A stretch of 64,000 bases of DNA, from positions 124,001-188,000 of the forward strand of contig AGIQ01000004.1 of the NCBI GenBank assembly GCA_000230935.2, given 5' to 3'. Position 1 is the stretch's first letter, and the number at the start of each line of letters is the position of its first letter. This document shows positions 16,149 through 25,000 of this stretch, in pieces. The notes beneath the pieces were generated by a model. It was not told where the DNA came from, did no database searches, and worked only from the letters and a program-made list of their open reading frames with translations. The position numbers and the translations under genes are program-made. This stretch comes from Mycolicibacterium rhodesiae JS60 (GTDB lineage: Bacteria > Actinomycetota > Actinomycetes > Mycobacteriales > Mycobacteriaceae).

Positions 16149-16174
16149 TTCGAAACTGAACGTACAGTTTCGAA
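16149..16174. promoter_or_regulatory. TetR-type operator, 10-bp perfect arms, upstream of secreted protein gene
   Basis: TTCGAAACTG (16149-16158), spacer AACGTA, CAGTTTCGAA (16165-16174). The core ACTGAACGTACAGT strongly resembles TetR-family operators. It lies between the TetR gene (16226-16819) and the secreted protein gene, directly before the latter's ribosome site. Confidence 0.75.
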
Positions 16175-16225
16175 ATGTGCAGCGCTTGCAGGCGCCCGAT
16201 TAGTCCCGCCCGGCGGTGAGTTCGC

Positions 16226-16819
16226 TCACCGCGACAGCCCGCGGATGGCCGCGTCGACGATGGCATCGGCCGCGGTGTCGTCCAGCGCGCCGCGGATCGT
16301 CATCAGTCGGTACAGCGCGGGCCCGATGATCAGGTCGATCGCGATGTCGCGGTCGACGTCGGCGCGCAGGTCGCCGCGGGCCACCCCGCGGTCCCAGACC
16401 GCCTCCAGCGCCGCGCGCCGTGACCGGATCAGGCCGTCGCGCAGGACGTCGGCCACCTCCGGGTCGAACTGGGCCTCACCGATCAACTGCGCGAACACCC
16501 GTCCGCTGGGGCCGCTGTAGAAGTGGCACAACCCTCGCAACCACACCGTGAAGTCTCCCCGGGCCGAACCGGTGTCGGGGTCGGGGGAGTCGGCCTGCAT
16601 CTCGGAGAAGAACGCATCGACGGCGACGGCATATTTGTTCGGCCACCACTTGTAGATCGTCGCCTTGCTGGACCCGCTGCGAGCCGCGATCTGCTCGGTG
16701 GTCATCGTCCGTAACCCGATCTCGTGCAACAACTCCGACGTTGCACAAAGCACCGCCGAGCGGGACTGCTCGCTGCGCGGCCGTCCTGGTTTGGGCGGGG
16801 CGGTGTCCTCGTCGCTCAC
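16226..16819 (-). CDS. TetR/AcrR family transcriptional regulator
   Basis: A 197-residue TetR regulator. The helix-turn-helix is at TTEQIAARSGSSKATIYKWWPNKYAVAVDAFFSEM (about residues 40-75), the ligand domain ends RGALDDTAADAIVDAAIRGLSR. GTG 16819 overlaps the stop of the cupin gene as GTGA, giving MSDEDTAPPKPGRPRSEQSR, a usual N-terminus; the much longer upstream frame is antisense to nothing real and lies in the cupin gene. Cupin and regulator are therefore one operon. A long palindrome downstream (16149-16174) is a likely binding site. Confidence 0.92.
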   Translation of the reverse strand: MSDEDTAPPKPGRPRSEQSRSAVLCATSELLHEIGLRTMTTEQIAARSGSSKATIYKWWPNKYAVAVDAFFSEMQADSPDPDTGSARGDFTVWLRGLCHFYSGPSGRVFAQLIGEAQFDPEVADVLRDGLIRSRRAALEAVWDRGVARGDLRADVDRDIAIDLIIGPALYRLMTIRGALDDTAADAIVDAAIRGLSR

Positions 16820-17265
16820 AGCGGGTAGAGCCGATCCAGATTGACCACGATCGCCTCCTGCGTGCTGCGCGCGATCACGACGACGGCGGGTTCGTCGGGG
16901 TCCGGATTCTCTTCCCGGTGCGGCAGATTGGGCGGTACGAAGATGTAGTCGCCCGGCTCGGTGCTGATGCGCACCTCCTGCACGCCGTCGTGGAAGACGA
17001 ACTCGGGGTGGCCGCTGCGCACGAAAATCGCTGTCTCCGAATCCCCGTGGTGATGATTCGCCGACGTTACCCCGGGCCCGACATGCGTCTCGCCCATCCA
17101 CAGCTTCTCGGAGCCGACGCTATGGCCGCTGATCGCGGCGAATCGCTGCATGCCGCCGCTCTGGGAGGTTCCGCCGTCGAGTTGGTCAGCCTTGACGTGG
17201 TGCACCCGGTTGCGCACCGGCCGACCGTCGGACAGGTCAGGATGGAATGCGTCGGAGCCGCCCAT
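16816..17265 (-). CDS. Cupin domain-containing protein
   Basis: A 149-residue single-domain cupin. Seen: metal-site motif 1 with SANHHHGDSETAIFVRSGHPEFVFHDG and motif 2 PGDYIFVPPNLPHREENPDP, spaced normally, with His ligands present. Such proteins bind a metal and act as small dioxygenases, isomerases or sugar/ligand sensors; the substrate is unknown. It is first in a two-gene operon with a TetR regulator (GTGA overlap) and divergent from ruvC. The LexA box in the divergent region is nearer ruvC (19 bp) than this gene (61 bp). Confidence 0.88.
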   Translation of the reverse strand: MGGSDAFHPDLSDGRPVRNRVHHVKADQLDGGTSQSGGMQRFAAISGHSVGSEKLWMGETHVGPGVTSANHHHGDSETAIFVRSGHPEFVFHDGVQEVRISTEPGDYIFVPPNLPHREENPDPDEPAVVVIARSTQEAIVVNLDRLYPL

Positions 17266-17325
17266 GAACTGAAGATAGCCACCGCGTGTCCTGACCGATC
17301 CTGTCTGCGCGGCCCGCTACTGTGA

Positions 17326-17341
17326 TCGAACAACTGTTCGT
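17326..17341. promoter_or_regulatory. LexA SOS box upstream of ruvC
   Basis: TCGAAC-AACT-GTTCGT matches the mycobacterial LexA consensus TCGAAC-N4-GTTCGA in 11 of 12 arm bases. It lies 19 bp before the ruvC start, as expected for DNA-damage induction of the ruvCAB operon. Confidence 0.88.
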
Positions 17342-17359
17342 AGTGAAATGAGGTGATCC

Positions 17360-17914
17360 GTGCGGGTGATGGGTGTCGACCCCGGCTTGACGCGCTGCGG
17401 TCTCTCGATGATCGAAAGCCGGGGCGGCCGCCAGGTCATCGCGCTGGACGTCGATGTGGTCCGCACGCCGGCCGATGAGCCCCTGCAGCGCAGGCTGATG
17501 ACGATCAGCGATACCGTCGACCACTGGATGGACACCCACCTGCCTGACGTGATCGCGATCGAACGCGTCTTCGCCAACCAGAACGCGAACACCGCGATGG
17601 GTACCGCCCAGGCTGCCGGGGTGATCGCGCTGGCTGCTGCCCGCCGCGACATCGACGTGCATTTCCACACCCCCAGCGAGGTCAAGGCCGCAGTCACCGG
17701 CAACGGCCGGGCGGACAAGGCACAGGTCACCACGATGGTCACCCGGATCCTGCAGTTGCAGCAGAAGCCCACCCCGGCAGACGCCGCCGACGCGCTGGCC
17801 CTGGCGATCTGCCACTGCTGGCGCGCCCCGATGATCGCCCGGATGGCCAAGGCGGAGGCGATGGCCGCCGAGCAGAAGCGCGCCTACCGAGCTCGGCTGA
17901 AAGCAGCACGATGA
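17360..17914 (+). CDS. ruvC: Crossover junction endodeoxyribonuclease RuvC
   Basis: Holliday-junction resolvase, 184 residues, cutting symmetric strands of the junction moved by RuvAB. Seen: RVMGVDPGLTRCGLSMIE (first catalytic Asp), DVIAIERVFANQNANTAMG (Glu), and PTPADAADALALAICHCW (C-terminal Asp pair). GTG 17360 with GAGGTGATCC upstream; length is normal. First gene of ruvC-ruvA-ruvB with four-base overlaps throughout; an SOS box lies just upstream. Confidence 0.97.
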   Translation: MRVMGVDPGLTRCGLSMIESRGGRQVIALDVDVVRTPADEPLQRRLMTISDTVDHWMDTHLPDVIAIERVFANQNANTAMGTAQAAGVIALAAARRDIDVHFHTPSEVKAAVTGNGRADKAQVTTMVTRILQLQQKPTPADAADALALAICHCWRAPMIARMAKAEAMAAEQKRAYRARLKAAR

Positions 17915-18501
17915 TCGCCTCAGTTCGCGGGGACGTCCTCGACATCGCTCTCGACCACGTCGTCATCGAGGCCGCCGGCGTCGGCTACAAGATCATGACC
18001 ACCCCGTCCACGCTGGCGACGCTGCGCCGCGGCACCGAGGCCCGGCTGATCACCGCGATGATCGTGCGCGAGGACTCGCAGACGCTCTACGGCTTCGCCG
18101 ATTCCGAGGCCCGCGACCTGTTCACGACCCTGCTCGGAGTGTCCGGAGTCGGTCCGAAGATCGCACTGGCCACCCTCGCCGTCTACGACGCGACCGCGCT
18201 GCGCCAGGCACTCGCCGACGGCGATGTCACGGCCTTGACGCGGGTCCCCGGAATCGGCAAGCGTGGTGCCGAACGGCTGGTGCTCGAACTGCGTGACAAG
18301 ATCGGCTCGGTCTCTTCCGGCGCGGGTGCGGCCGCGGCGACCGGGCATGCGGTGCGCGCACCTGTTGTGGAAGCCCTTGTCGGACTTGGCTTTGCGGCCA
18401 AACAAGCCGAAGAAGCCACCGACAAGGTGCTCGCCGGTGACCCGGATTCCACCACGCAAAGCGCACTGCGCGCGGCGCTGTCCATGCTGGGTAAGAAATG
18501 A
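17911..18501 (+). CDS. ruvA: Holliday junction branch migration protein RuvA
   Basis: A 196-residue junction-binding subunit that loads RuvB. Seen: OB-fold N-terminus (MIASVRGDVLDIALDHVVIEAAGVGYKI), two helix-hairpin-helix motifs (LLGVSGVGPKIALATL; LTRVPGIGKRGAERLVLELRDKIG), a flexible linker and the C-terminal RuvB-binding domain (VEALVGLGFAAKQAEEATDKVL). Overlaps ruvC by ATGA and ruvB by ATGA. Confidence 0.97.
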   Translation: MIASVRGDVLDIALDHVVIEAAGVGYKIMTTPSTLATLRRGTEARLITAMIVREDSQTLYGFADSEARDLFTTLLGVSGVGPKIALATLAVYDATALRQALADGDVTALTRVPGIGKRGAERLVLELRDKIGSVSSGAGAAAATGHAVRAPVVEALVGLGFAAKQAEEATDKVLAGDPDSTTQSALRAALSMLGKK

Positions 18502-19565
18502 GCAGGTTCGAGGGAGCCGACGAGGACGAGGAACTCGAGCGCGATGTCTCGCCCGCGCTGACCGTCGGCGAAGGCGACATCGATGCCAGCCTGCGGCCCC
18601 GCTCACTGCGTGAGTTCATCGGCCAGCCGCGGGTGCGCGAACAGTTGCAGCTGGTCCTCGAGGGCGCCAAGAACCGCGGCGGCACACCGGATCACATCCT
18701 GCTGTCCGGCCCGCCGGGGCTGGGCAAGACCTCGCTGGCGATGATCATCGCCGCCGAACTCGGCTCGTCGCTACGCGTCACCTCCGGTCCGGCACTCGAG
18801 CGGGCCGGCGACCTGGCCGCCATGCTGTCCAACCTCGTCGAGCACGACGTGTTGTTCATCGACGAGATCCATCGCATCGCGCGGCCCGCCGAGGAGATGC
18901 TGTACCTGGCGATGGAGGATTTCCGCGTCGACGTCGTCGTCGGCAAAGGCCCTGGGGCGACGTCGATCCCGCTCGAGGTCGCACCCTTCACCCTGGTGGG
19001 TGCCACCACCCGATCCGGTGCGCTGACCGGGCCGCTGCGCGACCGCTTCGGGTTCACCGCGCATATGGACTTCTACGAGCCGCCCGAGCTGGAACGAGTG
19101 CTGGCCCGTTCGGCGGGAATCCTGGGCATCGAGCTGGGCGCCGAGGCCGGCTCCGAGATCGCCCGCCGCTCGCGGGGGACGCCGCGCATCGCCAACCGGC
19201 TGTTGCGGCGCGTGCGCGACTACGCCGAAGTGCGCGCCGACGGCGTGATCACCCGCGATATCGCCAAGGCGGCACTGGCGGTCTACGACGTCGACGAACT
19301 CGGCCTGGACCGGCTCGACCGCGCGGTGCTCACGGCGCTGACCAAGAGCTTCGGCGGCGGTCCGGTCGGCGTGTCCACGCTGGCGGTGGCGGTGGGGGAG
19401 GAAGCCACCACTGTCGAGGAGGTGTGCGAGCCGTTCCTGGTCCGCGCGGGCATGATCGCGCGGACTCCCCGCGGGCGCGTTGCGACGCCGCTAGCCTGGA
19501 CCCACCTGGGCATGGTTCCACCGCCGCGGGCCAGCGGGCTCGGTCAATCCGGCCTTTTCGAGTGA
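18498..19565 (+). CDS. ruvB: Holliday junction branch migration ATPase RuvB
   Basis: A 355-residue AAA+ motor that drives branch migration with RuvA. Seen: RPRSLREFIGQPRVREQLQLVLEGAK, Walker A SGPPGLGKTSLA, Walker B with VLFIDEIHRI, sensor GATTRSGALTGPLRDRFGF with arginine finger, and the C-terminal winged helix (VSTLAVAVGEEATTVEEVCEPFLVRAGMI; TPRGRVATPLAWTHLG). The start overlaps ruvA. The end abuts a DUF1304 gene. Confidence 0.98.
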   Translation: MSRFEGADEDEELERDVSPALTVGEGDIDASLRPRSLREFIGQPRVREQLQLVLEGAKNRGGTPDHILLSGPPGLGKTSLAMIIAAELGSSLRVTSGPALERAGDLAAMLSNLVEHDVLFIDEIHRIARPAEEMLYLAMEDFRVDVVVGKGPGATSIPLEVAPFTLVGATTRSGALTGPLRDRFGFTAHMDFYEPPELERVLARSAGILGIELGAEAGSEIARRSRGTPRIANRLLRRVRDYAEVRADGVITRDIAKAALAVYDVDELGLDRLDRAVLTALTKSFGGGPVGVSTLAVAVGEEATTVEEVCEPFLVRAGMIARTPRGRVATPLAWTHLGMVPPPRASGLGQSGLFE

Positions 19566-19576
19566 TGGGAGCCCCG

Positions 19577-19960
19577 ATGGTCACCGCTGCACTGGTTTTC
19601 ACCGGCCTGGCCGCGCTGCTGCACGTGTACATCTTCACGATGGAATCGCTGACCTGGACGACGCCGCGCACCCGTGCGGTGTTCGGCACCACCGCCGAGG
19701 AAGCCGAGACCACCAAACTGATGGCTCTCAACCAGGGCTTCTACAACCTGTTCCTGGCCACCGTCAGTGTCGTTGGCATCGTCGCGATCATCATGGGGCA
19801 CAACGGAATCGGCGCAGCACTGGTATTCGCCGGCGTCGGGTCGATGCTTGCGGCGGCTGTTGTGCTGCTGGCATCCGCGCCGGATAAGGCCCGCGCCGAA
19901 GTGACTCAGGGCGCGTTCCCGTTGGTGGCTGTCGTGCTGCTGGTGATTGCGATCATCTGA
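19577..19960 (+). CDS. DUF1304 family membrane protein
   Basis: A 127-residue integral membrane protein of four predicted helices: MVTAALVFTGLAALLHVYIFTME, MALNQGFYNLFLATVSVVGIVAI, GIGAALVFAGVGSMLAAAVVLLA and FPLVAVVLLVIAII. The LLHVYIFTMESLTWTTPRTRAVFGT start and NQGFYNLFL core are the DUF1304 signature. ATG 19577 has GGGAG at good distance; ATG 19565, overlapping the ruvB stop, is an alternative. It follows ruvB directly but a link to recombination is not implied. Its 3' end overlaps the convergent diguanylate cyclase by 8 bp. Biochemical role unknown. Confidence 0.85.
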   Translation: MVTAALVFTGLAALLHVYIFTMESLTWTTPRTRAVFGTTAEEAETTKLMALNQGFYNLFLATVSVVGIVAIIMGHNGIGAALVFAGVGSMLAAAVVLLASAPDKARAEVTQGAFPLVAVVLLVIAII

Positions 19961-21053
19961 CGCCGGCGCGATAGCGGACCCGGTTGCCGCCCGCCCGCTT
20001 GGCTTCGTACATTGCCGCATCCGCCGCTTCCCCCAACTGCCTGATTGTTTCGGCCGCCGCGGTCCACTCGATGTCGTCGACGGGCATCGCCGCCACGCCG
20101 ACGCTGGCGGTCACGCCATACGGCATGGCGGCGACGGCCTCTCGGAGTCGCTCGGCCAGCATCGCCGGAGCATCCGACTCGGTCAGCTCGGCGACCAGGA
20201 ACTCTTCGCCGCCCAACCGGGCGACGACCGAATTCATCGCACTGCAGCGTCGGAGGTTATCGGCGACTGCGAGCAGGACGGTGTCGCCGAAGCTGTGGCC
20301 ATGGCTGTCGTTGATCTGTTTGAACCTGTCCAGGTCGACCATCATCACGGCCAGCCATCGGGACTGGGATCTGTCCGCCGCGGCGATCAGCTGCAGTGCC
20401 GACTGGTCGTAGCCGCGCCGGTTGCGCAGCCCGGTCAATGGATCGGTGTTCGACATCCTCGCGTCGAGGGTCAGCAGGTGAAGGAGCAACTGACTTCCGA
20501 ACGGGACCGCGAGCACCGCGACGACCACACCCAGCACATGCCCGATAGCCATCGCCAGGTCGCCGGCCGCGGCGATCCGAGCACCGGCGAAGGCGGTGGT
20601 GACGACGGCATTGACCAGCGTCGCGGCCAGCAGCCGGCTGGAGTGGTGCAAGCCGACGTAACCGGCGATCGGGGCAAAGGTGGCGCACGCCAACAAGCCC
20701 GTCGCCGGCGTCCCGGCAATCAGGACGGCAATGGTCACACCCACGTTGGCGCCGACGGCGAACAGCGCGGACTGACGACGGCTCGGCCAGCCGAGCAGCC
20801 AGCTGGACGCCCCGCCGAAAGTCAGGACCGCCATGACGATCGCGGCGGTCCGGTGCACCTGACCCTGCGGACCCGACGGGCTGAACAGCATCACCAGGGG
20901 GATCACACCGAGGATGACGACGACCGCCGCGATCAGGAATCGGCTCAAGCGCTGTAGGTGACGCGAGGCGAGATATTCCGACATCCAGTCGTATTGATCG
21001 GGCTGTTGCCACCACCGGCGGATCCACGCCGCCACGCCCACGTCTTTGTGCAT
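19953..21053 (-). CDS. Membrane-anchored diguanylate cyclase (GGDEF domain)
   Basis: A 366-residue protein making cyclic di-GMP from two GTP. N-terminal half has about six hydrophobic segments (LIAAVVVILGVIPLVMLF; TAAIVMAVLTFGGASSWLLG; and others up to LGVVVAVLAVPFGSQLLLHLL). The GGDEF domain begins at NTDPLTGLRNRRGYD, has VDLDRFKQINDSHGHSFGD and the active site RLGGEEFLV, and ends MYEAKRAGGNRV. No EAL domain and no RxxD inhibitory site immediately upstream of GGEEF was noticed. ATG 21053 with GGGAG upstream gives MHKDVGVAAWIRRWW; the further 52 codons lack support. Confidence 0.92.
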   Translation of the reverse strand: MHKDVGVAAWIRRWWQQPDQYDWMSEYLASRHLQRLSRFLIAAVVVILGVIPLVMLFSPSGPQGQVHRTAAIVMAVLTFGGASSWLLGWPSRRQSALFAVGANVGVTIAVLIAGTPATGLLACATFAPIAGYVGLHHSSRLLAATLVNAVVTTAFAGARIAAAGDLAMAIGHVLGVVVAVLAVPFGSQLLLHLLTLDARMSNTDPLTGLRNRRGYDQSALQLIAAADRSQSRWLAVMMVDLDRFKQINDSHGHSFGDTVLLAVADNLRRCSAMNSVVARLGGEEFLVAELTESDAPAMLAERLREAVAAMPYGVTASVGVAAMPVDDIEWTAAAETIRQLGEAADAAMYEAKRAGGNRVRYRAGVR

Positions 21054-21154
21054 TAGCTCCCGAAACCGGCCACAGCCGGCCCCCGAGAGCTGCAGTCTGA
21101 GCGGCAATAGTACTGCTCGGGCCCGGGGCCCGCCCGTTGTACGGTCGCGGTGTG

Positions 21155-22072
21155 ATGCGATCGTTGGCGCTGCTGTCACTGGTTGTCGCCGTGGCCGCGG
21201 GGTGCGCACGAAGTTCGGCAGATCCGGCAGGCGGGCGCTCGGGCCTGTTCGACATCGGCGACGGCCGGCAGCTGTACCTGGAATGTCAGGGCAGTGGCTC
21301 GCCGACGGTCTTCGTCATCCCCGGTAAAGGCAGCTACGCGCAGGCCTGGAACTACGTGGTGCCGCCCGAAGATCCGATCCGGTCCTCGCCCTACGACATC
21401 ATCAGCGAGGCACGGTTGCAGCCCAGTCCCGACGCGGTGCAGCCAACCGTCGCGAAGACGACCCAGGTGTGTGCTTACGACCGGCCGAACACCCGGCCCG
21501 ACGGCGACGACCAGTCCACTCCTGTCCCGCAACCGCACACCGTGCAACGGGATGTCGACGACGTGGTCGCGCTGATCAATGCCGCGCACCTCCCGGGACC
21601 GTTCGTGTTCGTTGCGCACTCCTACGGCGGTCTCGTTCTGGACCTGCTGGCGCGGACGCATCCGGATCTGGTGGCAGGCATCGTGATGGTTGACGGCGTG
21701 TCGGAGTTTCTGCCCGACCTCGGCACACCGATGCAGAACGCCGCATGGGAACGCGACAGCGCACAACCCCCGGAGCCCGGGGGAGAGGGCGTACTCGTCG
21801 CGGACGCGATCGCTGCCGTCAAGGCTGCGCCGCCGCTGCCGCGGGTCCCCGCGATCGTGCTGAGCGCCGACAAGTTCGCCGCACCCGAAGCGCTGACACC
21901 GCAGAACTACACGCTGGCCCAAATCCACGACGCCAACGACCGACTGGCCGCGGCGCTGGGCACGACCAACATCATCGCGACCGGCAGCGGCCACAACATG
22001 ATGCTGTATCAGCCGACATTCGTCGCCGACAACATCATTGGTGTCGTCGACGAAGTCCGGCGGACCGGCTAG
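21155..22072 (+). CDS. Alpha/beta hydrolase lipoprotein
   Basis: A 305-residue exported hydrolase. N-terminal signal with lipobox: MRSLALLSLVVAVAAGC, so it should be lipid-anchored at Cys17. The fold follows: CQGSGSPTVFVIPGKGSYAQAWNYV, CAYDRPNTRPDG, nucleophile Ser in FVFVAHSYGGLVLDLLA, and terminal His in ATGSGHNMMLYQPTFV. Acid residue probably in VLSADKF region. Esterase or lipase role on the cell surface is likely; substrate unknown. Convergent with the carboxylic acid reductase: both genes end in the same CTAG (22069-22072), each using TAG on its own strand. Confidence 0.88.
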   Translation: MRSLALLSLVVAVAAGCARSSADPAGGRSGLFDIGDGRQLYLECQGSGSPTVFVIPGKGSYAQAWNYVVPPEDPIRSSPYDIISEARLQPSPDAVQPTVAKTTQVCAYDRPNTRPDGDDQSTPVPQPHTVQRDVDDVVALINAAHLPGPFVFVAHSYGGLVLDLLARTHPDLVAGIVMVDGVSEFLPDLGTPMQNAAWERDSAQPPEPGGEGVLVADAIAAVKAAPPLPRVPAIVLSADKFAAPEALTPQNYTLAQIHDANDRLAAALGTTNIIATGSGHNMMLYQPTFVADNIIGVVDEVRRTG

Positions 22073-25000
22073 AGCAGACCCAGCAGCTGCAGATCGGTCA
22101 CGTACTTGACGATGACCTCCGGTGTGACATGCGGAATGTCTTTGTCGGGACCGATTTTGGCGTCCTGCACCGCGCTGCGGAACCGATCGGTGGGCGCGAT
22201 CGACCCACGGACCGGTTGTTCCGGATGCTGATAATTGTGCAGCAGCGGCAGCAGTGAGTACTGTCGCTGGCGGTCGGGAAGTGCCCGCATCGAGGTTTCG
22301 AACCGCTGCAGCCACGAGGCGTACTCGCCGACCCGCCGGACCGGGTAGCCGGCCTCGATGAGCCAGTCGACGAATTCGTCGAGGCCGACGCCGTCGTCGT
22401 ACGGGTTCATCACGTGATAGGTCTCGAAATCCTTGCCGGAATCCCGAGCGACGTCGGCCCCCAGCGTGGAGATCGCCTCGGCGATGAACTCCACGGGGAG
22501 TCCGTCGTAGTGGGCACGCGGGCGGTTGCCGCCGGCGTCGAGCCGGTAGAACGACGCAGGGGCGATACCGGTGGCCACCAGGCTCAGCATCATCCGGGTG
22601 AACATGTCGGGCAGGTTGAGCTGCCCGGCGTAGGCGGTGTCGGCCAGGATCATGTCGCAGCGGAACACCGAGACGGGCAGGCCGCACAGATCATTGGCCT
22701 CGCGCAGCAACACTTCACCGGCCCACTTGCTGTTGCTGTAGCCGTTGGCGTACGAGTCGTCGACCGCCCGGGTCGGGCTGATCGCGCGGATATCACCGTC
22801 CTCGGTGAACTCACCGGGGGCCAGCCCCGCACCGACACCGATCGTCGACACGTACACGAACGGTTTGATCTTACTGGTCAGTGCGATCCGGATCAGTTCG
22901 GCGGTGCCAACAGCGTTGGGCCCGAATAGTTCCCGATACGGCAGCACATGGTTGACCAGCGCGGCGGGATCGACGATCAGGTCGACGGTGTCGGCCAGTC
23001 GCTGCCACGTCAGGGCGTCCAGCCCGAGGTTCTTCTCGCCTTTGTCACCGGCGATGACCTCGAGATGTTCGGCGGCCAGTTCGCGATAACGCTTCAGCAG
23101 CTTGGGATCTCCGCTGTCGAAGGTGGCGTCCAGCCGAACCCTCGCCTCATCATTGCTGCGGGCGCGAACCAGGCAGATCACCGTGCCGCCGACGAGGCTC
23201 ATCCGATCCAGCCACTCCAGCGCGAGGTAGCGGCCGAGGAATCCGGTTGCGCCGGTGAGCAGTACGGTGCGGATCTCACCGCTCGGGCCGGGGAGCCGCG
23301 GTGCGGCGGCCAATGTCGCGGCATCGATGAAGCGGTCCAGCGTCAGGTCGCCGGCGTGCGCCTCGGTGGCGCCGGCGCCGTGGACGGAGGCGAACGTGGG
23401 CCGCTTGCCGCCCTCCTGGCGCTGCGCGTCGATGTAGTCGGCGATGGCCTGCAGGTCGTTGGCCGGGCTGACGATGACGCCCACCGGTACCTCGATCTCG
23501 AAGATCTCGTTGAGCAGATTGGCGAATGTCAAGGCCGACAGCGAGTCTCCGCCAAGATCGGTGAAGTGGGCATCGGGCTGCAGGTCGGCGGCAGCGGCAC
23601 CCAGCAGCGCGCCCGCGGCGCGGGTGATGGTCGTCAGCACCGGGGCCTTGGCGCCGCTCTGCCTCAGCGCGCGCAGCTCGTCGGCCTGGCCGTCGGCCAG
23701 ATCGGTGTAGAGCTGCTCCAGCGCGGGGCCGTAGCGTTCCTTCAGCCGGGGCCATGCCAGCTTGCGGATGCCGGTCAGCAGGCCGTTCTCGACCGTGAAA
23801 GGCGTTGTCTCGATCAGGAAATCGCGCGGTATCTCGTACGACTGCAATCCGGTGGCGCGAGCCACCTCCTGCAGCGATTCGCCGATCAGGGTCTTGAGTT
23901 CTGCCGCGTCGTGAGCGGCGGCCGCATCGGCGGTGGGCACCACCACGGCCAGCAGGTAGGGCCGGGCGCTGTTGCCGTACAGGTAGATCTGGTGCACCAA
24001 TGGGCTGCCCAAGAACGCGGCCTCCAGCTTCGACACCGTGACGAACTCGCCCTGCGAGAGTTTGAGGACGTTGTTGCGCCGGTCGACATACTGCAGCCGG
24101 TCAGGGGCGGGCTCGGCGACGATGTCACCGGTCCGGTAGAACCCTTCCTCGTCGAACATCGCCGCGGTCACTTCCGGACGCTTGTAGTAGCCGGGGAACA
24201 GCTGCGTCGTCTTGACCAGCAGTTCGCCGCGCGGATGGGGTAGGTCGGTGCCGAAGTAGCCCAGTTCGGGAACGTCGACGAGCTTGTAGTCGGTGACCGG
24301 CGGACGGCGCACGACGCCGTCGACGAACACCGCACCCGCTTCGGTGGACCCATATCCCTCGATGAGGTGCATATCCAGGAATGTCTCGACCCACGACCTG
24401 AGTTCCGGCGCGATCGGCGCCGAGCCGGTCATGACGGAGACGAACCGGCCACCCAGCAGGCTGGCCCGCTTCTCGGCCAGCACCTGCGCTTCGTCGCCCC
24501 GCCGGTCGACGTCGCTCTGGACCTCCTGGTGGATCATGTCCCACACCCGCGGCACCAGGTTCAGCTGCGTCGGGCGGGTCAGCGCCAGGTCCTCCAGGAA
24601 GGTCGACAGGTCAGGCCGGGCGGCGAAATACACTGTGCCGCCGCTACTCAGCGTGCCGTAGAGGGCGCCGCGGCCCATCACATGGCTCATCGGCATGAAG
24701 CTCAAGACGATCGCGGGGTAGGCGCCCTGCTTGTCGTCCCAGTGCGCGGCGGCAGCCAGCCACATGTCGGCGACCTTGGCGGCCGGGTACATCGCGCCCT
24801 TCGGTGCGCCGGTGCTGCCGGAGGTGTAGATCAGCAGGGCCAGCGGGTCGGCGTCGGTGGTCCCGGCCGGATCAATGGAACGGTATGTCCCGTAAGCGAT
24901 TTCGCCAGAGAGTGTGGCGACGGTGACATCGGTGTCGGCCAGTCGCTGCGTGATGGCGGCGAGCGCTTCGCGCTGATCATCGACCTCTGGCCGGAAGTCG

